NCBI GenBank assembly: GCA_019022495.1
Contig: JAFEKR010000004.1
Coordinates: 3,968,001-4,032,000 of the forward strand
Length of the DNA stretch: 64,000 nt
Direction of reading: 5' to 3'
Source: Epichloe hybrida
Taxonomy: Eukaryota > Ascomycota > Sordariomycetes > Hypocreales > Clavicipitaceae
Below are positions 12,100 to 20,640 of the stretch, one piece after another (positions within the stretch are counted from its first letter, which is position 1; every line of letters begins with the position of its first letter). The position numbers were made by a program, and so were the translations under genes. The notes below the pieces were generated by a model. It saw nothing but the letters and a program-made list of their open reading frames with translations, searched no databases and was not told the origin of the DNA.

Positions 12100-12525
12100 G
12101 ATAGTAAATAATATAATAAGAAGATTTTTCTTTAAGTTATATTAGTAAAACAAAGTTTTACCAATAATAGTATTATTAAAAAGTTATAATATTATATATG
12201 ATACTAGTTGTAGTAAAATCTTTAAAATAATATTCTATTGTAAATTATATAACTAATTAGATAAAATAGGTAATAATAAAAGGTTTCTATTAACTAATTC
12301 TCTTTTAATCCTGATAATAACTTTAGCTAATAAAAAGTCCTACTTTTCTTCTACCTAATAATATATTTATATTGTTTGTAATTAGTGTAGTTACTATACT
12401 AGTTACACTATAAAATGATTTGTATTTGATATAATATAATATAATAAATATAATTTTTTTAAAATACAATATAAATACAAATGTTTCCAAAAAAATACAA
12501 TAAATACAATACAAACAATACTCTG
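12100..12525 (+). mobile_element. Truncated terminus of the hAT-like element
   Basis: It matches the two end copies at about 48100-48527 and 48900-49311 and ends in CAATACTCTG (12516-12525). Only one terminus is present and there is no paired inverted repeat nearby, so it is a fragment. It abuts the RIPed DNA beyond Copia-1. Confidence 0.65.
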
Positions 12526-12869
12526 TCGATTACTATAGTTACTATTACTTATGTGTTTATGATTATACCAGCTTGGTATTACTAGTATTTTTGAAGTTTC
12601 TTATAACTCAACTGCATTGGCAATAACTAATAACTCTAAAAAAAATATAAAATGTAATATACGGACGTAAAAGGTATACTAAAATTCCTCAATAATAATC
12701 TTTCTTGTTAACACTAGCTGTTTAAGATTTTATTACTGCACATGCCCTATGGGCTATGTTATAGTTTAATACCTTAGACTATTCTAGGCAGCAGCCTGTA
12801 GGGGACACGACTTTTGACGCGGCCCTCCGGAATGATACTGTCTCTGGTTTATATGTGCAACACACACTG
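12526..12869. other. Intergenic transition from RIPed DNA to NRPS island
   Basis: The first 250 bp are AT-rich, then composition rises from about 12740 (GACACGACTTTTGACGCGGC near 12800). No reading frame or repeat seen. It may hold the original upstream regulatory DNA of the NRPS gene, displaced by the LTR remnant that follows. Confidence 0.4.
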
Positions 12870-12874
12870 CCTTC

Positions 12875-13062
12875 TATTAGATGTGGCAGCCTTAAATCTT
12901 AGGCATCATTTTCCTCGCGATGCCTTCCGTCTTTGCGGCTAATTACAAGACATTAGTGCTTGGAGCAAAGACCCTCTTTATCTTTATATATAGCCTTATT
13001 ATGCTATATGTAAATAGCTTAGCTAGCTGAATTTATCATTTTACTTTTTACACTATTTTGCA
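12875..13062 (+). repeat. 5' LTR of a Copia-2-family remnant
   Basis: 188 bp matching the LTRs at 17814 and 57239 in opposite orientation: the GCAGCCT...ATCTTAGGCAT block, GCAAAGACCCTCTTT, the TATATATAGCC TATA-like site and the end TTTTGCA. It is followed by the same internal start (AAGCCTAGCG then TAATTACACTTAG) seen inside the 57-kb LTR, that is, the primer-binding-site region. Left target copy CCTTC is at 12870-12874. Confidence 0.75.
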
Positions 13063-13100
13063 GTACAAAAGCCTAGCGATTCTAATTACACTTAGATATT

Positions 13101-13260
13101 TTGAAGTAACCTTATATCTTAGGCATTATTTTCCTTACATGATCACACGACCTTAGTACTTGGGGCGAAGACTCTCTTTATCATTATAAATAGCCCCATT
13201 ATGCCACGTGTGGATAGCCTAGCTAGGTGAATTCATTATCACTTTCCACACTGTCTCACA
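13101..13260 (+). repeat. 3' LTR of the same remnant, directly upstream of the NRPS
   Basis: It aligns with the 17814-18002 LTR (reverse complement) from ATCTTAGGCAT to CTGTCTCACA, with the first few bases and about 18 internal bases missing. Only about 38 bp separate it from the 5' LTR, so the whole internal region has been deleted. TCTTC follows at 13261-13265, one base different from CCTTC at the left edge, fitting an old target duplication. It is only lightly RIPed. LTR sense direction points at the NRPS start 75 bp further on. Confidence 0.75.
13185..13210 (+). promoter_or_regulatory. LTR TATA box and E-box upstream of the NRPS
   Basis: TATAAATAG lies at 13185-13193 and a palindromic CACGTG at 13205-13210, both inside the 3' LTR remnant. 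The TATA lies 142 bp before the NRPS ATG, so transcription starting about 30 bp downstream would give a leader of roughly 110-120 nt. The other family copies have TATATAG at the same place, so this is the retrotransposon's own core promoter. Its use by the NRPS is inferred from position and direction. Confidence 0.6.
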
Positions 13261-13334
13261 TCTTCTTACGACTAACTACCTCAGTCTTCTTGGCAACACA
13301 GCATCATTTTGTGAGAAGTTTGTCCTATTAGAAC

Positions 13335-16300
13335 ATGGCGTCAATCTCCATGGCTAGCAAGGCCGAGGATCTGGGATCGGCACCAGAATGCTTCGCGGAT
13401 GGGCAGAGGCAAGAAGAAACCCTGTCTGTAGAATTCGGCCCAATGCCTACATTATCTTCACCGATAACCCTTCAGTTGGCATGGTCTGCGACCCTGGGCT
13501 GTTACAATGGGTCGGATGATGTTTGTTTTGACATTCTTCACATTCACGACCAATATGCTGGAAGCGAACATACTTTCACGAGCCGTGCCATCGAGGTCCA
13601 TCTTGCGCGAAACGACTCTGTGGAAGCTGCAATGGGAAAGATGTCACAACGAAGTAGTCACGCCGCGACTAGTTCCTCCGACACGCTGCTGGTTATACTG
13701 CAATCGCTGGCCCGAGACACTTCGGCAGTAGATTCTCTGGAGGACTATACGTATCCAAAATACCAGCTCTCTATGGAGTGTCGTTTAGACGAGAACCGGG
13801 CAACGCTACGAGCTGTCTATAAAACCTCGACATGGCCGCCGGCAACAGTCCGATTCATTTTGTTTCAGTTGCGGCACGCCATAAGATTAATAGCCACGTC
13901 GCCGTTGGTGCCAGTATCCTCTCTGCAAAGCATCAGTGTCGAGACCCAGAAGAGATTGATGGACTGGGACCAAGCTTCGCCGCGACAGCCCCAGCTCAAA
14001 ACTGCGTGGCCATTGATTGAGAAACGATGCAGAGACCAGCCGCATAAGCTGGCCATCGACTCTTGGGATGGTCGCGTGACGTATGGCGATCTTGAGCAAC
14101 GGGCCTCTGCCGTGGCGGAGCAACTCTTGCAGCTGGGGTTGAAGCCAGGTACATTCATTGGACTGCTGTTGGAGAAGTCCATGATGGCTACGGTGGTCAT
14201 TCTCGGCGTTATAAAATCTGGATGCGCATTTGTCTTGCTTGATGCTTCGCAGCCGACCCGGCGCTTGCAGTCGATGTGCCATACAACACAGGTGGCGACT
14301 ATTGTTGCCTCGCCAAGGTATAAGAAAGCAGGCTTCGACATTGGCATTACCATACACTCTACAGATGACTTTCCGCTACTACCTTCTAGCGAGATATCAC
14401 ATTCCCATGAGCAACCCAACAGTGCTCTATACGCAGGGTTCACCTCGGGAAGCACTGGCGAGCCAAAAGGATTTGTCATTGAACATGCTGCTTTCACAAG
14501 TGGACTTGATGAGTACTGTGCGGCCGTCAATCTCAATCACGACTCACGAGTTTTCCAGTTTGCTTCGTACTCATTCGTGGTCAGCATCACGGGACAGTTG
14601 GCACCACTCTCCTCAGGCGCTTGCCTATGCGTTCCATCGCAAGTCCAACTTGAGAATGGCCTCGCGAATGCAATTAGAGATCTTGGAGCGGATTGGATTG
14701 CCATTACCCCTTCTGCAGCTCGTATACTGGATCCTGAGAGCGTCCCCTCCCTCCAGACAATTGTCATGGTTGGAGAGGAAATGTTGCCATCAGACCTGGT
14801 GAGGTGGAATCACGTAAACCTTTACTCGCTTTACGGCCAATCTGAGAATTCCAAGGGAACCATGATTGCGAAGAAGACGGGCCCTGATTCTGTAGCTGGC
14901 ATCGGCGCACCCTACCATGCTAAAGCCTGGGTTGTTCATCGCGAGGATCACAACTTCCTAGTTCCGATTGGGGGGGAAGGCGAGTTAGTTATAGAGAGTC
15001 CGTGTCTTACCCGAGGATACATCAACAACAAGGACCAGACTCAAGCGTCGTTTGTCTATAACCCCGAGTGGATCAAAGGAACTGGCCGAAAAAGCGACCT
15101 CTGCGTCTTTAAAACAGGTGACTTGGTGAGGCGCAATGCATCTGACGGTTCATTTCAACTTGTCGGGCGGAAAGGGAACAGGACAAAAATTCGAGGCCAG
15201 CGTGTTGAGCTGGGCGAGGTTGAGCATCAGGTCCGACTGCTCCTACCCGATGCCAAAAGCGTCACTGTAGAAATCATATGCTCAGCAGAGGATATACCCG
15301 GGACGTCACCGATGCTGGTTGCTTTTATCCTCACGAAGACAGTCTGCTCCAGCGGCAACAATTTGTCGCCTCTGCTGGCCTCACCAACACGGCAATTCCG
15401 AGAGCAGGCATTACTCTTGAACGCCGGATTGAAGGATGTCTTACCGTCGTTCATGGTTCCAACGGCATACGTCGAGTTAGCAAGGTTGCCAAAAACTCAC
15501 ACCGGCAAGGTAGATCGGCGGGCGATGCGTGAGGCAGCAGCAGCGCTGACTCGAAGAGCTCTTCTTGAGTACACAATCTTGCGCGCCACCTATAGGGAGC
15601 CGGGCTCTGAGGAAGAAACCATCCTACGAGACATCTGTGGGCAAGTCCTTCAGCTGCCCCGCGGCGAAGTCGGCATGGATGACACCTTCATCGACCTAGG
15701 GGGAGACTCTATTATGGCTCGTCACCTCATCACCGGCGCAAGATTGAGTGGTCTGTCGGTAACACTGCAAGAAATCTTCCAACCCGCAACGCTGGCTCAG
15801 ATTGCGCAGAATAGCCAAGCAGAGAAGGATCCTGAGACATTTGGCGAAACCAGTTTCAATTCCTTTGGGGCTCTTCGAGCCAATTTTGTCAACAGTCTTC
15901 CTGAATACCTCGGCGAGGATGACATCGAGGATGTATTGCCTACGCTGGAACTCCAAGCAGCGTATGCTCTGAACCGAGTGGTAGACTGCATCCCACTACA
16001 CATATCTGGGTCGTTGGATTTGACAAAACTGCACCACGCGTGTCAGGCTCTGGTGGCTAGACACGCGACCCTGCGAACAGTGTTTCATACATGTCGCGGG
16101 AGCCTGGTCCAAGTTGTTTTGCGCCGACTGGACGTGCCTTTCATGGTACAGACGTGTGGCAGCTTAGATGATGCCGTTCACATGGTGGAGGAGATCGGCA
16201 CTAGTGAGCTCAAGGAGCGATACCAAATCCATAAGCCTATAGTGGGATTCATTCTGGTGACGGTTCCGACAGAAAAACGCCATATCCTCGTCATGCGTCT

Positions 16301-17165
16301 GTGTCATGGCCAATACGACGCCCTCTGTCTGCGACCACTCATCCGGGATATATGGTCCGCCTACCAGAACATGCCGCTTCTATTGGAGGCAGAGTTCAAA
16401 ACACACATTGAGCATTGTTTCCGACAGCAAAATCCCCAAGGCTACAGTATCTGGCGCGACGTACTGGCTGGCTCTCGGCCATGTCCCCTGTTTCCATCAG
16501 TTTCGGCCTCGCCTGACGACGCGCCAACCGTGTCCCTGACGGAGAGGCGACTTCCCCCGATTAAGCCACTCGCTGGATCAACCCAGGCAACTATGGTCAA
16601 GGCGGCTTGGTTCGAAGCCTTGTGGCATGAAACGGGGCAAGATGACCTGGTGTTTGGGCAATTCTTGCACGCATGGTCAGGCAACCACGGCGTCATCGGC
16701 CCCTGTATGAATGTGATTCCCGTCCGCGTGCAGTACTCTCGGTCATGGACGCGAAGACAAGTGCTCCACGCTGTCCAGTCACAGCATGCGAAAACGGCGC
16801 CGTTTGACGCTCTTGGTTGGAGTGACATCATCACAAACTGCACGGATTGGCCAGCCGTGACCGGGGCAGACTCTGTTGTTTTACATCAGAATTTTGATCG
16901 TGAGATTGAAGTTTGCATCGACGGCATTCTCTGCCGGAAGGAAATGCCCATGTTTTCACATTGGGCCGTGTTCCCCATGCTTCTAGTAACACATCCAGGA
17001 GAGGACAAGCTGGATGCTTTGCTCTTGATGTCATCCAGATATCGAGGAATGCGTGATCCCGACCGCATGTTAGATAGCTTTGCGAGAGCACTGCAGCTGC
17101 TGGAACAGTGCCCTGATGAGACGTTGGGCAGCAAGGGGTTTATGACGCTGAGCGGCGTCAGTTAG
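13335..17165 (+). CDS. Single-module NRPS (partial C)-A-T-C, 1276 aa
   Basis: Nonribosomal peptide synthetase module: it adenylates an acid, holds it as a thioester on the carrier domain and condenses it in the last domain. Residues about 40-210 look like the C-terminal part of a condensation domain (ITLQLAWSATL..YNGSDDV). A domain, about 225-735: A3 TSGSTGEPKG (about 368-380), A4 FASYSFVVS (about 410-417), A5 YGQSE, A7 TGDL, A8 GRKGNRTKIRGQRVELGEVE, A10 Lys in HTGKVDRR. Carrier: LGGDSI with Ser792. Terminal C domain, about 865-1255: LPTLELQ, RHATLRTVF, HGQYDAL (His991, Asp995, Gly replaced by Ala), and GPCMNVIPVRV. No introns and no stop, so it appears intact. The A4 Asp that normally grips the substrate amino group is Val415. 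The layout recalls fungal A-T-C enzymes that acylate a preformed scaffold. The start is the first ATG after the LTR TATA. The substrate is unknown. Confidence 0.93.
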   Translation: MASISMASKAEDLGSAPECFADGQRQEETLSVEFGPMPTLSSPITLQLAWSATLGCYNGSDDVCFDILHIHDQYAGSEHTFTSRAIEVHLARNDSVEAAMGKMSQRSSHAATSSSDTLLVILQSLARDTSAVDSLEDYTYPKYQLSMECRLDENRATLRAVYKTSTWPPATVRFILFQLRHAIRLIATSPLVPVSSLQSISVETQKRLMDWDQASPRQPQLKTAWPLIEKRCRDQPHKLAIDSWDGRVTYGDLEQRASAVAEQLLQLGLKPGTFIGLLLEKSMMATVVILGVIKSGCAFVLLDASQPTRRLQSMCHTTQVATIVASPRYKKAGFDIGITIHSTDDFPLLPSSEISHSHEQPNSALYAGFTSGSTGEPKGFVIEHAAFTSGLDEYCAAVNLNHDSRVFQFASYSFVVSITGQLAPLSSGACLCVPSQVQLENGLANAIRDLGADWIAITPSAARILDPESVPSLQTIVMVGEEMLPSDLVRWNHVNLYSLYGQSENSKGTMIAKKTGPDSVAGIGAPYHAKAWVVHREDHNFLVPIGGEGELVIESPCLTRGYINNKDQTQASFVYNPEWIKGTGRKSDLCVFKTGDLVRRNASDGSFQLVGRKGNRTKIRGQRVELGEVEHQVRLLLPDAKSVTVEIICSAEDIPGTSPMLVAFILTKTVCSSGNNLSPLLASPTRQFREQALLLNAGLKDVLPSFMVPTAYVELARLPKTHTGKVDRRAMREAAAALTRRALLEYTILRATYREPGSEEETILRDICGQVLQLPRGEVGMDDTFIDLGGDSIMARHLITGARLSGLSVTLQEIFQPATLAQIAQNSQAEKDPETFGETSFNSFGALRANFVNSLPEYLGEDDIEDVLPTLELQAAYALNRVVDCIPLHISGSLDLTKLHHACQALVARHATLRTVFHTCRGSLVQVVLRRLDVPFMVQTCGSLDDAVHMVEEIGTSELKERYQIHKPIVGFILVTVPTEKRHILVMRLCHGQYDALCLRPLIRDIWSAYQNMPLLLEAEFKTHIEHCFRQQNPQGYSIWRDVLAGSRPCPLFPSVSASPDDAPTVSLTERRLPPIKPLAGSTQATMVKAAWFEALWHETGQDDLVFGQFLHAWSGNHGVIGPCMNVIPVRVQYSRSWTRRQVLHAVQSQHAKTAPFDALGWSDIITNCTDWPAVTGADSVVLHQNFDREIEVCIDGILCRKEMPMFSHWAVFPMLLVTHPGEDKLDALLLMSSRYRGMRDPDRMLDSFARALQLLEQCPDETLGSKGFMTLSGVS

Positions 17166-17813
17166 CTATATGATATGGACCCATGTTGGAAGTAATGATG
17201 CCATGTTCCATATTGAAGTACGGAAGAGGTCTCTGAACACGTGTAGTATATTGCATATATTTTCACGCTGGCAATGTGTTGAGTTCTTGGCAATACAATA
17301 ACATGGCTTGATATCCTACGAGGTAATACAATACGCGCCTTGCAAGGTTCATAGACTCGGCGAGGCCAACCGTCCTACGTTCAAGGCACAGTGTAGACCT
17401 AAATACAACGTCGTAACATGTTACGTGGGAGAGAATCCCACCGCACTTCGTGAGGCAGGCTCTGGTGTGATGGCTACTAGCAGCTATTATGAGATCAGTT
17501 TTGATTCAAAAACAAAAACCAAGGGTGGGCTAGGTTAGGTTCTCGTCGCCAAGGCAAGAGTCAGATGCGTGTCACTCTCAGTTCATCTCGCAAATACATA
17601 CGTCGAGGTTAAACATATACCGTGGTATGCCGTTAGGAAGAAAGGTTGCTTTCCACTCCACAGGTCAATAGGCAGAACTCGCCAAATCCCCTACTAGCAT
17701 CTTATGTTTGCGGTGCTCGAGCAAACTTTGGCGACCGCCCAATGTCCATTCATACGTGCCAAGGTACATGTAGTTGACTGTTCAGCCCGGTTGACCACCA
17801 ACCACATCCCTTA
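17166..17813. other. Downstream region of the NRPS, possible gene relic
   Basis: Normal composition. The 76-codon plus frame at 17308-17538 has no recognisable features. On the minus strand about 17780-17585 reads as a protein-like stretch (MYLGTYEWTLGG...) broken by one stop, with PVEWKATFLPNG and similar segments after it. I do not recognise it; it may be a short gene relic. The region ends in CCTTA (17809-17813), the left target copy of Copia-2. Confidence 0.3.
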
Positions 17814-18002
17814 TGTGAGACGGTGTGGGAAGTGATGATGATGAATTCAGCTATCTAGAGCTATCCACACGTGGCACAACGAGGCTATATAATAAGGGCA
17901 AAAGAGAGTCTTTGCCCTAAGTGCTAAGGTCTTGTAATAAGGCCTTAAAAGGGAAAACATTATAATAGTAATGCCTAAGATATAAGGCTACTATAATTAA
18001 CA
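17814..18002 (-). repeat. 3' LTR of Copia-2
   Basis: It begins (plus strand) TGTGAGACGGTG and ends AATTAACA. The outer part to about 17893, including CACACGTGG, is unmutated. The inner part is RIPed compared with the 57-kb copy (AAAACATTATAATAG for AGACATCGCGATAG). Confidence 0.85.
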
Positions 18003-18099
18003 CTACCCCTAGCGGAATATCTAGCCTAAAAATAAGGCTAAAGATATTACTTATTTACTAAGATACCTATTTTACTAAAGTGTTTTTATCTAGTGTAAA

Positions 18100-18990
18100 G
18101 TCTTATGCCCTTATTATATAAAGAAAACATAAGAAATTACTATATTTAATTTAGTCTAAACCCTTTATTATCCTATTTATAATTATTTAATTAGTTCTAA
18201 TCTATTCTAGATAAAAATAACTCTAAGAGGTCTTTTTAACTACTTATTTATACCTTATATTAATATAATAAGTATAACCTCTATATCTCTTATTAAGGAC
18301 ATTTACCTTTATATTTTAGCTATTTATAAATATTAGCAATAGTTATTATTAAGGGTTTCTAAAGTCTTTAAGTAAATTTACTACTTAAAGCATTAATAAG
18401 CCTATTAGAGTTAAATTAATAAATTTAGCCTTTATAAAGCTAAGTATAACTAGTAATTGTTTCTTTAATTACTAAAGAATTATATCTCTTATAAGCATAA
18501 TAATATAACTTACTATTAACCTCCTTATATCTAAATTATTAGTAAGAGAGGTATTACTATATCCCTTTACTTAAAAGATATGTTTTAGATTAATTAATTA
18601 ATTATTAGGTACCTTACTACCTAGTATAATCCCTAAATCCTATAATCTAGTAAGATACCTTTAAAGGTACTTTATAAGTTTCTTATAAATCTCTTTTAGT
18701 CTATAATTTACACTATAAAGATAATTTAATATAAATAATATCTAGTCTTATATAAATTATAAGCTAGTTAAAGCTACTAGTTCTTTATACTTAGTTTAAT
18801 AGATTATAAACTATTAGAAAGCTTTTTTAATCTATAGGAATCTTTACTTTTATAAGCTAAGGGACTAGAGATAAGCTAACTTTACTAATCTTAAATTTCT
18901 TTATAATACTTTATATATAGAGATTCTAATATATTAGTATTATTTAGTTATGCTTATTCTAAATAAGTTTAATACTAAGAAATAGCTTAG
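18100..18990 (-). pseudogene. Copia-2 RT end and RNase H remnant
   Basis: Minus-strand reading through RIP stops begins FLSIKLI near 18970, matching the YLGI-type block after Copia RT. It continues into an RNase H-like region with FNSNRLINALSSKFT and ANIYK*LKYKG (18400-18280), corresponding to the CDNK..L..L and H.W.R blocks of Copia RNase H. It lies between the Tad fragment and the 3' LTR, as expected for this element. Confidence 0.6.
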
Positions 18991-19084
18991 GGTTACCTAA
19001 GCGCTTTAATTTATATTACTTTTAAAGCTTAGTTATAATAACTTTAACTATTACTTTATCCTTTACTATAATAATTATATTATT

Positions 19085-20640
19085 AATATCCCCACGCTAG
19101 CTAATAGCTGTGATACGAAGCTTCCTAGCGGATAGAACAAGCTAGCTTAGCTTTGATGGCGGACTCTCTAGACCCTTTAGGATTAAAGCTAGCACCCTAT
19201 AAGAATTGCCCCTCTTACTAATTCTCTTCCTCCTTTACTTAGCGAAACTTTATATATGCCTTTAAGCTATCCTAGGCATAGCAGCTATTAGATTTGCTAA
19301 TAATATAAATATTATAGCGTTTAGTAAGAATATAGTGTAAACCTAAAGAAAACTTAAGGCTATATAAAAGATCTATAAGAACTAGGTAAAGAAAGTAAGT
19401 ATAAAGTTTAACCTAGTAAAAACTAAACTTATATACTTTAGTAAGGCCTATAGGCCTTTATAAGTAAGGGTCTAGCTTAGTATAAAAGAGATAGTACTAA
19501 TAAAAGCATATTAATTCCTTAGAGTATAAGTAAATAGAAAACTTAACTAAAGCACTTATAAGAATATTCTTAAGGGAAAGCTAGCCTAGTAGTAGCTTAC
19601 TCTCTTTATATTAGTAGTATTAGTATAAGGCATTAGCTTTAGAGATACCTAGCTTATATATATATAAGTAGTCTAGCTTATTCTTACCTATAGAGTAAGC
19701 GCCTATTATACCCTAACTAAGAAAGAAGAAAACCTAAGAGAAATAGTTAGAAGCTTTATAGTAAACTAATTAACTTACCTCTAAACTATAGCTAGAGCGT
19801 TTAAGGCTACTTTAGTTACTTAGCTAGAGGTTAAGACTTATATCCCCCCCCTAGACCTTTACTTAAATAAGATAAAATAGAAGTTTAAGGAAAGGATTAT
19901 ACTTGGTAAAATAGTAAGTAAAATATAGGCTATAGCTAACTTAGTGTAAATAGTATTATAATATAGAAAAAGACCTTCTCTTATAAATAATAAACTAGAT
20001 ATATAATTATATAAGGAGTAAAAGAGAAAATAGGAAAACTAGTATACTAATAGATAACTAAGATAATATAGGTATAGAAAAGAGCTAATAAAGAACTATT
20101 TACTTACTTATAACCTAAAGGAAATCTAGAAATTTTATACTAGACTTAATAAGTATGTCTCCTTTATAATAATATAATTATATATAGGGAAGATTAGCCT
20201 TAATAAGTTTCTCTTCTAAAGGTATATTCCTAGGGTAGCTTTACCCCTATATAGCTATAGCTATGTGGTTAAAGACTAGTACTATATAATTATTAACTAT
20301 ACTAACTATAATTATAAACACCCCTAAATATATTAGCCTAGAGATATATAGGAAGTAAGGCTAGCCCTAGATAATCCCCTAAGAGTAAGATATATAGCTA
20401 AATAGTTTCTTAGTATAAGAAAACTCTAATATTACATATTAGCATAAGACCTAGCCCTTAGCTAATATAAACTAAGGGAGGATCTAGGCTACCCTAGAGG
20501 TAACTAAACTAACTAATAAATAAATACTATAAATAATTAAAGAGAGATACTAGGTAAGATAATATAGCTATAGAGGTAGGCTAGATATAATGTAAAATTA
20601 CACTAAGATAAAAAGACTATAGGTTTAGAATAGTTATTAG
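19085..20640 (+). pseudogene. Tad-type LINE fragment: RT and downstream region
   Basis: A plus-strand frame through RIP stops contains ILFLLYLAKLY and then RFANNINIIAFSKN at about 19290-19330, a RIPed form of the non-LTR reverse transcriptase motif GFADDTN..AF. It runs on about 1.3 kb to a block RYIAKQFLSIRKL with YYILA, typical of the end of Tad/I-clade ORF2. ORF1 and the endonuclease are missing here, so it is 5'-truncated or broken. It interrupts the Copia-2 RT/RNase H region on the opposite strand. No poly(A) or duplication could be delimited. Confidence 0.65.

Noticed and set aside
11865..12514. Minus-strand frames at 11865-12056 and 12323-12514, and the similar one at 48257-48517
   Set aside because: They lie in the Copia-1 LTR and in the repeated hAT-like termini. 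The resemblance between 12323 and 48257 is due to the repeat, not a conserved protein.
13865..14536. Minus-strand 223-codon frame inside the NRPS
   Set aside because: It is a shadow of the intact plus-strand A-domain coding sequence. The same holds for the other short frames in 13.5-17.1 kb.
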